A stretch of DNA of 64,000 bases, from assembly GCF_024220175.1 (NCBI RefSeq), contig NZ_CP098502.1:4592514-4656513 (forward strand), given 5' to 3'. Positions 7,728-15,981 of this stretch are shown piece by piece (the first letter of the stretch is position 1; every line of letters starts with the position of its first letter). The notes under the pieces are model-generated. The model had not been told where the DNA came from, ran no database searches, and saw only the letters and a list, made by a program, of their open reading frames with translations. This stretch comes from Paraconexibacter antarcticus. Lineage in GTDB: Bacteria; Actinomycetota; Thermoleophilia; Solirubrobacterales; Solirubrobacteraceae. A program made the position numbers and the translations under genes.

Positions 7728-9104
7728 TCAGCCGACCTCCTCGACGTAGCGCGCGCCCATCGAGGTCGCGCCGTAGACGACGAGCGCGCGACCGGGGATG
7801 AGCGCCGCGTCGGCGGGTCCGTCGACCGGGTCGGAGCCGGAGACCGTCGCGAGCGCGAACGGCCCGGACGCGGTGCGCTGCTCGGCGACCTGGACGGCCT
7901 CCCCGCCGGGCTGCGGCTCGTCGCCGCGGAGGCCCGAGCGCAGGACGACGAGCGTCCGCGGGCCGGCGAGCTCGAGGTCGTCGAGGATGGCGTCGTCCCT
8001 CGGCGCCGAGAGCGTCTGCGCGTCGACGAGCGACGCCGTGCCCGAGTTCGCCGCGCCGTGCAGGAGGGCCGTGCGCACGGTGAAGTGCCCGCCGTCGTAG
8101 CCGGTCCACGCGAGCCGGCGCAGGCCGGTGGCGCCGAAGGCGACGCGGACGACAGCGCTCGCGACCGACTGGCCGCTCAGCGCGGGGAGCGTCGCCAGGC
8201 GCGTCTGCGCGAAGGCGCCGCCGCGGGACTGCGCGACGCGGACCTCGCCCGCGGTCGGGTCACCCTCGTGGACGACCTGCGTGGACCAGCCGACGAGCTC
8301 GGCGCGGTGGAGGCTCAGCGCCGCCGACGGGGCGGCGAGCGAGCCGCGCTGCGTCGCGCCCACGGTCTGCGTCGCGCGCAGGGTCCCGCCGGCGGTGCGG
8401 ACACGGGCGCGCACGCGCTCGAGGTCGGTCCACACCGCGAGGGCGTCGCCGCGGCCGTTGATCGCGACGGCGACGCGCGGGAGGGTGCGGGTGCTCGTGC
8501 CGACGCGGGTCGTCGTGATGTGGCTCGACCCGGCGCGGCGGGTCGCGAGGTAGACGAGCGAGGAGCGGCAGCCGCCGTCGCGGCAGACGGCGAAGGCCAT
8601 CGCGAGGTCCCCCGCGGGGTCCGCGGCGAGCACCGGCGCGTGGGCCTGCAGGCCGGCCGGGCCGACCGGGTGCAGCGCCCCCGCCTGGGCGCGGTTGGGC
8701 CCGAGGCGACCGAAGGAGAGCACCGCCTGCGAGGCGGTGTGGGTCCGGTGCAGCCCGGCGATCGCGAGGCCCGTGTGGGCGTAGGGCGCGAGCTGCCCGT
8801 TGTCCGGCCCGACCGCCGTGTTCGTCGGGGTGAAGGTCTTGCGGTCGAGGAAGACGCCGTTCGTGAAGGCGGTGGCGAGCGTGTGCGGGCCGGCGGCGCC
8901 CGAGGCGAGCGTGCCCCCGGTGTCGGCGACCGCGACGCCGAGCGCGTCCTCGTTCAGGACGACGGCGGCGCGGCCCGGGAGCGGGGCGGGCGCACCGTAC
9001 CGCAGCCCGCGCGGCGGCCCGAAGCCGGCGGCGAGCGAGGTGGCGGGGAGCGCGAGGGCGAGCGTCGCGGCGGTCGCGAGCAGGGTGGCGGGGCGGCGGG
9101 ACAT
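7728..9104 (-). CDS. Secreted protein of unknown function
   Basis: 458 residues with an N-terminal signal peptide (MSRR, hydrophobic core LLATAATLALALPA, cleavage near SLAAG). No catalytic motif is recognised. The body is rich in short beta-strand stretches of the type AVAINGRGDALAVWTD and VLAADPAGDLAMAFAVC, spaced as in beta-propeller-like repeat proteins common in Thermoleophilia-like genomes. Two cysteines in CRDGGCRSS could form a disulfide. It is probably exported by Sec and stays in the wall or medium. Upstream, 9105-9294 is a G-rich spacer with a near-palindrome GGCCGGAAGGTTCCGCCG at 9123-9140 and no gene. Confidence 0.75.
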   Translation of the reverse strand: MSRRPATLLATAATLALALPATSLAAGFGPPRGLRYGAPAPLPGRAAVVLNEDALGVAVADTGGTLASGAAGPHTLATAFTNGVFLDRKTFTPTNTAVGPDNGQLAPYAHTGLAIAGLHRTHTASQAVLSFGRLGPNRAQAGALHPVGPAGLQAHAPVLAADPAGDLAMAFAVCRDGGCRSSLVYLATRRAGSSHITTTRVGTSTRTLPRVAVAINGRGDALAVWTDLERVRARVRTAGGTLRATQTVGATQRGSLAAPSAALSLHRAELVGWSTQVVHEGDPTAGEVRVAQSRGGAFAQTRLATLPALSGQSVASAVVRVAFGATGLRRLAWTGYDGGHFTVRTALLHGAANSGTASLVDAQTLSAPRDDAILDDLELAGPRTLVVLRSGLRGDEPQPGGEAVQVAEQRTASGPFALATVSGSDPVDGPADAALIPGRALVVYGATSMGARYVEEVG

Positions 9105-9294
9105 GCCGCTTGAACGCGGGGCGCGGCCGGAAGGTTCCGCCGCGGGCGTGCGTCGACTGACAGCCTGCGCACGAGGGGTCTGCGTGAGTTGTCAGTGGGC
9201 GCGTCGCGGGGGCGGCGGCGCGGGCGGGGGTGGGCCCGGCGAGGGCGGTGGTGGGCGCGGCGCGGGCGGTGGCGGGCCGTGAGTGGAATCCCGC

Positions 9295-10887
9295 TCAGGC
9301 GTCGTACAGGCCCGCGTGCTCCGCGCGGAGCACGTGCTTCTGGACCTTGCCGGTCGAGGTCTTGGGGAGCGCGTCGCACACGACGACGGCCTTCGGGACC
9401 TTGAACGGCGAGAGGTGCGCGCGGACCGCGGCGATGACCGCGTCCGGCGCGACGTCGGCGCCCGGGCGGGGGACGACGACGGCCGTGATCGCCTCCGTCC
9501 AGCGCGGGTGGGGCAGGCCGACGACGACGACCTCGGCGAGCTCGGGCACCGCGGCGTAGAGCGCCTTCTCGACCTCGATCGAGGCGACGTTCTCGCCCCC
9601 GGTCTTGATGACGTCCTTGCGGCGGTCGGCGAACCACAGCACCCCGTCCTCGTCGAAGCGGCCGAGGTCGCCCGAGTGGAACCAGCCGTGCGCGAGCGCC
9701 GCGTCCGTGGCGGCCTCGTCGTGGAGGTAGCCCTCGAGCGCGTTCGGCCCGCGGTAGACGATCTCGCCCGTCTCGCCCTGCGGCAGGAGCGTTCCGTCCT
9801 CGGCCATGATCGCCACGCGGGTGCCGAGCGCCGGCGTCCCGACCGAGCCCATGTGGCTCAGCTGGTGCTCGGGCCGGAAGATCGTCGTGATCGGGGACAT
9901 CTCGGTCTGCCCGAAGAGGAGCGCGAGGTCGCAGCCCAGGACGTCGAGCGCACGCCGCACGTCGGCGTCGGGCATCGGCGCCATCGCGTAGAAGGCGAGG
10001 CGCAGGCTGCTCAGGTCCCGCGCCGCGACGTCCGGGTGGTCGAGCAGCTCGCGGTACATCATCGGCAGGCCGAAGACGAGCGTCAGCCGCTCGGCCTCGA
10101 TGCGCTCGAGCAGCGCCGCGGCGTCGAAGCCACGCATCACGTGGACGGCGCCGCCGACGAGCAGGACCGGGGTGATGAACGCGTTGAGCTGGGCGGTGTG
10201 AAAGAAGGGCATCATCGCCCCCATGCGCTCGTCCGCGGTCAGGCGCATGTCGATCGCGCCGCTCATCGACGACATCGTGATCGCGAGGTGGCTGCCGACG
10301 ACGCCCTTCGGCGCCGCGGTGGTGCCCGACGTGTAGAGGTAGCTGATCGCGTCGCGGTCCTCGACATAGACCTCGGGCTCGTCCGCGTGGCCTGCGGCGA
10401 GCAGGTCGGCGAAGGCCGTCCAGCCGTCCGGCGCGGGCCCGGCCGCGTCGACGGTCCCGGGCGCGAGGATGCGCTCGGTGACGTCCGGCGCGCCGGCGAG
10501 CGCGGCGAGCGCCGCGTCGAGGAGCTGCGTCTCGGCGACGATGCCGCGCGCGCCCGAGTGACGCAGGACGTAGGCCGTCTCCTCCGCGCGCCAGCTGAGG
10601 TTCACCGGGACGCAGACGACGCCGAGCTTCGCGCACGCGTAGTACGTGATGAGGAAGTCGGCGCTGTTGCCGGACATGAGCGCGAGGCTGTCGCCGCGGG
10701 CCAGGCCGCGGGCGGCGAGACCGTGCGCGCAGCGGTTGACCGCGGCGTTCAGGTCGGCGTACGTCAGCCGGCGCTCGCCGTCGACGACCGCCGTCGCCCG
10801 CGGCGCGCGGGCGGCGCTGCGGGTGAGCGTGTCGCCGAGGTTCACCCGGCGGACGAGGTTGTGGTTCAGGGCGGCGGTGTCGGTCAT
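9295..10887 (-). CDS. AMP-dependent acyl-CoA synthetase/ligase
   Basis: 530 residues from ATG 10887. ANL-family signatures: SYLYTSGTTAAPKGVVG (~177-193), LLFGQTEMSP (~322), HSGDLGRFDEDG, the RKDVIKTGGENV hinge and the C-terminal lysine in PKTSTGKVQK (~512). It activates a carboxylic acid via acyl-AMP to acyl-CoA. The pattern is that of the fatty-acyl/aryl-CoA ligase group (FadD/4-coumarate-CoA ligase-like); substrate unknown. The start overlaps the stop of the upstream LVIVD-protein gene by 4 nt (ATGA), implying translational coupling with a secreted protein, which is odd. Confidence 0.87.
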   Translation of the reverse strand: MTDTAALNHNLVRRVNLGDTLTRSAARAPRATAVVDGERRLTYADLNAAVNRCAHGLAARGLARGDSLALMSGNSADFLITYYACAKLGVVCVPVNLSWRAEETAYVLRHSGARGIVAETQLLDAALAALAGAPDVTERILAPGTVDAAGPAPDGWTAFADLLAAGHADEPEVYVEDRDAISYLYTSGTTAAPKGVVGSHLAITMSSMSGAIDMRLTADERMGAMMPFFHTAQLNAFITPVLLVGGAVHVMRGFDAAALLERIEAERLTLVFGLPMMYRELLDHPDVAARDLSSLRLAFYAMAPMPDADVRRALDVLGCDLALLFGQTEMSPITTIFRPEHQLSHMGSVGTPALGTRVAIMAEDGTLLPQGETGEIVYRGPNALEGYLHDEAATDAALAHGWFHSGDLGRFDEDGVLWFADRRKDVIKTGGENVASIEVEKALYAAVPELAEVVVVGLPHPRWTEAITAVVVPRPGADVAPDAVIAAVRAHLSPFKVPKAVVVCDALPKTSTGKVQKHVLRAEHAGLYDA

Positions 10888-12644
10888 GGGGCCTTCGTGC
10901 CCGGGCGGCACGTGTGGTACCGGCGGACGATCGTGCGGGTGCCGTGTGCGGTCCGCGCGACGATGCGGACGGTGACGGTCCGGCGCGGGAGCCTCGCGAG
11001 GCTCACGCGGACGCCGGTGCGGCCGACGAGGCGCGCCCTCACGCGCCGGCCCGCGACGGTGACCCGCGCGCTGCGGACGCGGCCCGCCCCCGGCACGTGG
11101 ATGAGGACGACGCGCGAGGAGACGCACGCGGCGGGCGGGCCGAGCGGGTCCGGCCACGCGCTCGCGTCCAGGCGCAGGTCGTAGAAGCCCGTCGTCGCGT
11201 CGGTGTAGTAGATCTCGCGGCGGGCCGGGTCGAAGGCCGGCTGCGAGAAGGCGAGGTCAGCCGGCGCCGCGCCGCTCGCCGCGGCGGCGGTCGGCGGCGA
11301 GACGAAGTAGGCGACCTCCTTCGGATGCAGCGGGTCGCGGATGTCGAAGACGCGCAGACCGGAGTTGAGGAACGAGCAGGCGACGATGCCCGGGTCGTCC
11401 TCGCGGGGGACGGCGCAGTAGTGCGCGCCGTACGGGAACGCGCTCGACGTGGGCAGCTCGCTCGGGTCGGCGGTCGCCGCCTCCTGGTGGGCGGCGCGCA
11501 TGTTCACCTCGAGGCGGAGGTTCGAGACGACGCGCGGGTGCGCCGGATCGGCGATGTCGATGATGCGCGCGGCCCCGGCCCGGTCGTCGAGCGTCGGCGG
11601 GTTGAAGCGGAAGGCGAACTCGTCGAACTCGAGGAGATACGGCTTGCCGCCGATCCGCAGCGGCGCGGTGTTCTGCGGGATCGAGACGGTGTCCCACGTC
11701 AGGCGGCTGATCTCGGAGACCTTCGGGTCCGCCTTGCGCGCCTGGACCTGGCTCACGTCGAAGGTGATGAGGTCGCCGTCGATCGGGTCGGCGTCCCACA
11801 TCGTGTTGCCGTCGTCGCTGAGGTTCAGGCCGTGGGCGAAGACGTTGCCGGTCCAGATCGTCTTCGGCCGGGACGGGTCGCTGACGTCGACGGCGGCGAT
11901 GCCCTGGCCACCGCCGATCCAGAACGTCCGCCCGTCGGGGGCGAAGCCGCTCTCGTGGCCGAACGGCGCGGCGAGGAACGTCGACCGCAGCTTCGGCGTC
12001 CGGCAGTCGGCGGCGATGTCGTAGATCGACATGAGGCCCGGGAGCGTCGCGCCGTTGCCCATCTCGGCGGCGAGCAGGCCGCGCCGGGCGTTGAGGTTCA
12101 GCGACTCGTGCGGGGCGAGCATCGCCGGGTCGGTGAGGATCGCGGTCTGCTTCGGATGGGCGGGGTCCGCCATGTCGAGGACGACGACGCCCGGCGACGG
12201 GCCGCCGAGCGCGCTGACGACGTTCAGCCGCGAGAAGAGCGAGGTGTCGTAGTAGGCGCAGACGTGCCCGGCCGGATCGGTGTAGCGCCAGACGCGGAAG
12301 CCGCCCGGGGTCGGGTGGCGGCTGACGAGCGTCGTGTTGCACGTCCAGCCGTCGGCGGCGGCCGTGGAGGTCGCCGCGGCGGTGTCGACCCGGCCCTGCA
12401 TCCCGGCGAGCGGGCGGGACCCCGCGCCGCACTGCGCGCGCGGCACCGGCGCGAGGACGGGCTCGGGGTTGTGCTGCGTCGGGAGCCGCAGCGGCGTCTG
12501 GTAGCCGTCGAGCTTGAGGAAGTTCTGCAGGTCGTTCGTCGGCAGGGTCGGCCCGACGAGGCCGCTCTGGGCGGCGGCCGGCTGGGCGCCGGTGGCGATC
12601 GCGAGCGCGGTGGTGGCCACGAGCGCGACGTGCGTCCATCTCAT
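10884..12644 (-). CDS. Secreted LVIVD-repeat protein
   Basis: 586 residues. Signal peptide VALVATTALAIATGAQPAAAQ. The body holds several repeats of the LVIVD type: GVVVLDMADPAHPKQ, GIAAVDVSDPSRPKT, ARIIDIADPAHPRVV and LRVFDIRDPLHPKEV. Each is a 'D-hydrophobic-x-D-P-x-x-P' strand that builds a beta-propeller-like surface protein. A C-terminal ~75-residue Arg/Val-rich beta domain follows (residues ~510-586). No enzyme motif is visible. TAGGGT six nt before the ATG and the absence of a ribosome-binding site suggest a leaderless start. It heads a two-gene unit with the acyl-CoA ligase. Confidence 0.82.
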   Translation of the reverse strand: MRWTHVALVATTALAIATGAQPAAAQSGLVGPTLPTNDLQNFLKLDGYQTPLRLPTQHNPEPVLAPVPRAQCGAGSRPLAGMQGRVDTAAATSTAAADGWTCNTTLVSRHPTPGGFRVWRYTDPAGHVCAYYDTSLFSRLNVVSALGGPSPGVVVLDMADPAHPKQTAILTDPAMLAPHESLNLNARRGLLAAEMGNGATLPGLMSIYDIAADCRTPKLRSTFLAAPFGHESGFAPDGRTFWIGGGQGIAAVDVSDPSRPKTIWTGNVFAHGLNLSDDGNTMWDADPIDGDLITFDVSQVQARKADPKVSEISRLTWDTVSIPQNTAPLRIGGKPYLLEFDEFAFRFNPPTLDDRAGAARIIDIADPAHPRVVSNLRLEVNMRAAHQEAATADPSELPTSSAFPYGAHYCAVPREDDPGIVACSFLNSGLRVFDIRDPLHPKEVAYFVSPPTAAAASGAAPADLAFSQPAFDPARREIYYTDATTGFYDLRLDASAWPDPLGPPAACVSSRVVLIHVPGAGRVRSARVTVAGRRVRARLVGRTGVRVSLARLPRRTVTVRIVARTAHGTRTIVRRYHTCRPGTKAP

Positions 12645-12682
12645 GGGCCGACCCTATCCGGGCCGTACGCCGGCGCGCGGCG

Positions 12683-12970
12683 CTACTCGTCGCTCCCGAC
12701 GATCGTGACCTCGCAGCGGCACCCCTCCGGGCTCGAGCAGTCCGGGTGCCCGCGGAGCATGATGAGCAGCCGCGGATCGGTGAGCTTCACGTGGCGGAGG
12801 GTGCCCGCCGCGTGCAGGCACGTCGCGCACGTGTGCGCGTCCTGCTTGCACGCGAGGTACGCCCACGCCCCGGGGTCCTCGTCGAGGCGGCGCTGGATCG
12901 CGGCTCGCGCGTCCCTGTCCGCCTGCTGTGCCTTCTTCCCCCCGAAGAGGGCCCGCGTCCATTCCGGCAT
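12683..12970 (-). CDS. Small Cys-rich protein of unknown function
   Basis: 95 residues, cytoplasmic by appearance. A charged N-terminal helix (KKAQQADRDARAAIQRRL) is followed by seven cysteines arranged CKQDAHTCATC ... HPDCSSPEGCRCEV, a spacing that suggests one or two zinc or disulfide sites. The final HPxC...CRC resembles the cysteine/histidine end of phage head-morphogenesis (MuF-type) domains, but the protein is too short for that claim. An overlapping 102-residue frame (12654-12962) has no such pattern and is treated as a shadow. Function not recognised. Confidence 0.6.
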   Translation of the reverse strand: MPEWTRALFGGKKAQQADRDARAAIQRRLDEDPGAWAYLACKQDAHTCATCLHAAGTLRHVKLTDPRLLIMLRGHPDCSSPEGCRCEVTIVGSDE

Positions 12971-13007
12971 CGCGGGGATGCTCGCACGTCCGCCGGGTGG
13001 CTACCGG

Positions 13008-13664
13008 TCAACTCGCGCCCGTGAAGTGCAGCGCGGTGCGGGCGACGGCGAGCGAGTCGCCGAGGTTCGGCCCGAGCGCGTCGCGGTAGGTCCCGCTGTG
13101 GCACTCGTCCGCGGCGCCCGACGTCGCCGTGACGCGGAGCTCGGTCCACGCCACCTTCCCGGCCGGGACGATGTCGGCGCGCCTCGTCAGGACCCCGGCC
13201 CAGAGCTCGTGCAGGCGGACGCGCCCGTCGCCGGTGGCCCGGTCGCGGATGACGCGGAACGCGCGCCCGGCACCGCGGGCCCCCTGGTCGAGGAGGTACC
13301 GGCTGTTCGCGGCGGGCAACTCGGCGGCGACGCGGGCGCCGGCGTCGCCCGCCTCGCCGACGACCGTCCTCACGCGGTACGTGATCGCGTAGTGGCAGGC
13401 GGAGTTCTGCGTGGCGGTGAAGCGCAGCGCGCCGCCGGACGCGCGGCCCGCGGCCCAGGCCGTCGGGACGACGACGCGCGCCTTCGAGCCCGCGACGTAG
13501 GCCTTCAGCGGGCCGCTGACGGGGAGCGACGTCGCGGCGGGCTCGGTGAGCGTGCGCGTCGCGAAGGTCGTCGCCGCGGCGGCGGCGGGTGTCGCGGTCG
13601 CGGCGAGCGCCAGCGCGGTGGCGGCCGCGGCCGTGGTGGGGAGGGCGGTCGGGCGCAGGGACAT
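13008..13664 (-). CDS. Secreted protein of unknown function
   Basis: 218 residues. It starts with a clear signal peptide (ALPTTAAAATALALAATATPAAAAA) and continues as a beta-rich domain with two cysteines that could pair (NSACHYAITYRV and ADECHSGTYRDA). No conserved catalytic motif is recognised. TACGTT 9 nt upstream of ATG 13664 and GGAGGG just before it are both possible initiation signals. It lies between the Cys-rich protein and the end of the cob operon; the gap to cobK is only 24 nt but the genes are transcribed in the same direction, so it could receive no or weak read-through from its own upstream promoter. Confidence 0.68.
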   Translation of the reverse strand: MSLRPTALPTTAAAATALALAATATPAAAAATTFATRTLTEPAATSLPVSGPLKAYVAGSKARVVVPTAWAAGRASGGALRFTATQNSACHYAITYRVRTVVGEAGDAGARVAAELPAANSRYLLDQGARGAGRAFRVIRDRATGDGRVRLHELWAGVLTRRADIVPAGKVAWTELRVTATSGAADECHSGTYRDALGPNLGDSLAVARTALHFTGAS

Positions 13665-13688
13665 GACCCTCCAAACGTACGCCTCTGC

Positions 13689-14477
13689 TCAGGGTGACGC
13701 CGGCGTGTTCCCCGTCGCGCGGGCGCGCGCCCAGGCGACGGCCTCCTCCACGGTGGCGACCGCAGGCATCCCGGTGCGCGGCGGGCGGCGCACGACGACG
13801 ACCGGCAGGCCGCGGGCACGGGCCGCCGCGAGCTTCGCCGCGGTGAGCGGGCCGCCGCTGTCCTTCGTCACGACGACCTCGATCCCGTGCGCGTCGACGA
13901 GACCGAGCTCGCCGTCGAGCGTGTAGGGGCCGCGGTCGAGGAGCAGCTCGTGGCGGGGCGGAAGGTCCTCCGGGGCGGGCGGGTCGACGCAGCGGACGAG
14001 GAACCACGCGTCCCCGTTGCCCGCGAAGGCGGCGAGGCCCTGGCGGCCGCTCGTGAGGAGGACGCGGGGCGCACCGAGGCGCTCGAGCGCGGCGTTCGCG
14101 GCGTGCAGGTCGTCGACCCAGGTCCAGCGGTCGCCGGGCTGTTCGGTCCACCCGGGGCGGGCGAGGCGGAGGGCGGGGACGCCCGCGGCAGGCGCGGCCT
14201 GCGCGGCCGACGCGGACATGCGCTCGGCGAAGGGATGCGTCGCGTCGACGACGGCGGCGATCGCGTTGTCGCGGAGCCAGGCAGCGAGCTTCTCCGGGCC
14301 GCCGAAGCCGCCGATGCGCGTCTCCCCCACCGGCAGGCGCGGGCGGGCGACGCGGCCGGCGAGCGAGGAGACGACCGCCACGCCGGCGTCGTCGAGGGCC
14401 TGCGCCAGGGCGCGGGCCTCCGCGGTCCCGCCGAGGATGAGGACGCGGCCGGGCGCGGGGTCCGCCGGCGGCGTCAT
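13689..14477 (-). CDS. cobK: CobK precorrin-6A reductase
   Basis: 262 residues. N-terminal NAD(P)-binding start VLILGGTAEARALAQAL, the CobK/CbiJ motifs SSLAGRVARPRLPVGETRIGGFGG (split here across ~38-61), VVDATHPFAERMSA, LLTSGRQGLAAF and VVVTKDSGG. It reduces precorrin-6A to precorrin-6B with NADPH. Last gene of the long riboswitch-led leftward operon; ATG 14477 overlaps the cobF stop by 4 nt. Downstream it runs into a 24-nt gap before an unrelated secreted-protein gene. Confidence 0.94.
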   Translation of the reverse strand: MTPPADPAPGRVLILGGTAEARALAQALDDAGVAVVSSLAGRVARPRLPVGETRIGGFGGPEKLAAWLRDNAIAAVVDATHPFAERMSASAAQAAPAAGVPALRLARPGWTEQPGDRWTWVDDLHAANAALERLGAPRVLLTSGRQGLAAFAGNGDAWFLVRCVDPPAPEDLPPRHELLLDRGPYTLDGELGLVDAHGIEVVVTKDSGGPLTAAKLAAARARGLPVVVVRRPPRTGMPAVATVEEAVAWARARATGNTPASP

Positions 14478-15241
14478 CGTCGCCGGAGGAGGTACGTGTC
14501 GAACATCCAGCCCTTGCGGGCCTTCGCCTCCGCGCGGACGCGGGCGATCTCCGGGCCGACGGTCGCGAGGTCCCCGCTGAGGAGCAGCTCGTCGGGCGTG
14601 CCGAGGAACGCGCCCCAGTAGATGTCGAGGCCCGCGGGGTCGATCTGCCCGAACGTCGCCCCCTGGTCGAGCATGACGACGACGTCGTCGACGGTGGACG
14701 GCATCCCCTCGGCGAGCAGGCGCGCGGGCATGATCTGCACGGCGCGGCCGACGCGGTTGAGCGGGATGCGGTGGCGGGCGGTGAGCGCGTGGACGGCGCT
14801 GACGCCCGGGATGACCTCGTACGTGAGCGCGCCGCCGGGCGCCGCCGCGGCGATCTCGGCGACGACGGCGAGCGTGGACTCGTAGAGGGACGGGTCCCCC
14901 CAGACGAGGAAGGCGCCGGTCTGCCCGTCCTGCAGGGCGCCGGTGATGGCCTCGGCCCACAGCTCCTGCCGCTGCTCGCGCCAGCGGGCGACGGCGGCCT
15001 GGTAGTCGTCGGCGGTGCGCCAGGGACGCGGCGGGTCGGCGAGTTCGACGGCCTCGTAGCCGCGGTCCGGGTCGCGGTGGACGTCCACGATCTGGCGGCG
15101 GAGGGCGACGAGCTCGTCGGTCCCCTTGGCTTTCGTGACGACGAAGAGGACGTCGAAGGCGTTCAGCACCCTGACCGCCTGCTGCGTGACGTGGCCGGGG
15201 TCACCGGCGCCGATCCCGACGAGGACGATGTGGCGGGCCAT
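14474..15241 (-). CDS. cobF: CobF precorrin-6A synthase (deacetylating)
   Basis: 255 residues. Tetrapyrrole methylase fold with the CobF-specific start IVLVGIGAGDPGHVTQQAV, the middle FLVWGDPSLYESTL (~115), IPGVSAVHALTARHRIPLN and the late IYWGAFLGTPDELL. CobF methylates C-1 and releases the extruded acetyl group, a step found only in the aerobic pathway. Overlaps cobM by one base (TGA/ATG sharing) and cobK by four, so translation is coupled. Confidence 0.95.
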   Translation of the reverse strand: MARHIVLVGIGAGDPGHVTQQAVRVLNAFDVLFVVTKAKGTDELVALRRQIVDVHRDPDRGYEAVELADPPRPWRTADDYQAAVARWREQRQELWAEAITGALQDGQTGAFLVWGDPSLYESTLAVVAEIAAAAPGGALTYEVIPGVSAVHALTARHRIPLNRVGRAVQIMPARLLAEGMPSTVDDVVVMLDQGATFGQIDPAGLDIYWGAFLGTPDELLLSGDLATVGPEIARVRAEAKARKGWMFDTYLLRRR

Positions 15242-15981
15242 CAGCGGTCGCGCGCCTTCGAGTACAGGTGGCTGTCGCGGAAGCCGCGCGCGGCGAGGGC
15301 CGGGCCGACGAGGATCGTCGCCGTCCGCTTCACCCCCGCGGCGGTCACGAGCTGCGCGATCGTGCCGACGGTCCCGCGGAGGACGAGCTCGTCGGGCCAG
15401 CTCGCGCGGGCGACGACGGCGGCGGGGCAGTCGGCGCCGTAGTGGGGCGTCAGGGTCTCGGCGATCTCGCCGATCGCCTGCGTGCCGAGGTGGACGACGA
15501 GCGTCGTGCCGTGCGCGGCGAGGCCGCTCAGCTCCTCCCCCGCGGGGATCTTCGAGGCGAGCCTGCCGTAGCGCGTGAGGATGACGGTCTGGGCGACCTC
15601 GGGGACGGTGAGCTCGCAGCCGAGCGCGGCCGCGGCGGCGGCGAAGGCCGGGACGCCGGGCGTCACGTCGTACGGGATGCCGAGGTCGTCGAGGCGGCGC
15701 ATCTGCTCGGCGGCGGCGGAGTAGATCGAGAGGTCCCCGGAGTGCAGCCGCGCGACGTCGTGGCCGGCGGCGTGGGCGGCCTCGTACTCGGCGACGATCG
15801 CGTCGAGGTCGAGGTGCTGGGTGTCGACGACCTTCGCGTCCGCGGGCGCGTGCGCGAGGACCTCCGGCGGGACGAGCGCGCCCGCGTAGAGGACGACGGG
15901 CGCCGCCGCGATGAGCCGGGCGGCGCGGAGCGTCAGGAGGTCCGGGGCTCCGGGGCCGGCGCCGATGAAGTGGACGGTCAT
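15241..15981 (-). CDS. cobM: CobM precorrin-4 C11-methyltransferase
   Basis: 246 residues. SAM-dependent tetrapyrrole methylase: VHFIGAGPGAPDLLTLRAARLI at the start (split at ~3-24), VLYAGALVPPEVL, ARLHSGDLSIYSAAAEQM (~79-96), ITPGVPAF-type VTPGVPAFAAAAAALG and the RYGRLASKIPAGEEL segment characteristic of CobM/CbiF. It methylates C-11 of precorrin-4. ATG 15981 overlaps the cobL stop by 4 nt. Confidence 0.95.
   Translation of the reverse strand: MTVHFIGAGPGAPDLLTLRAARLIAAAPVVLYAGALVPPEVLAHAPADAKVVDTQHLDLDAIVAEYEAAHAAGHDVARLHSGDLSIYSAAAEQMRRLDDLGIPYDVTPGVPAFAAAAAALGCELTVPEVAQTVILTRYGRLASKIPAGEELSGLAAHGTTLVVHLGTQAIGEIAETLTPHYGADCPAAVVARASWPDELVLRGTVGTIAQLVTAAGVKRTATILVGPALAARGFRDSHLYSKARDR

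Noticed and set aside
12654-12962. 102-residue frame overlapping the small Cys-rich gene
   Set aside because: Lacks the ordered cysteine pattern and has shadow-type composition.
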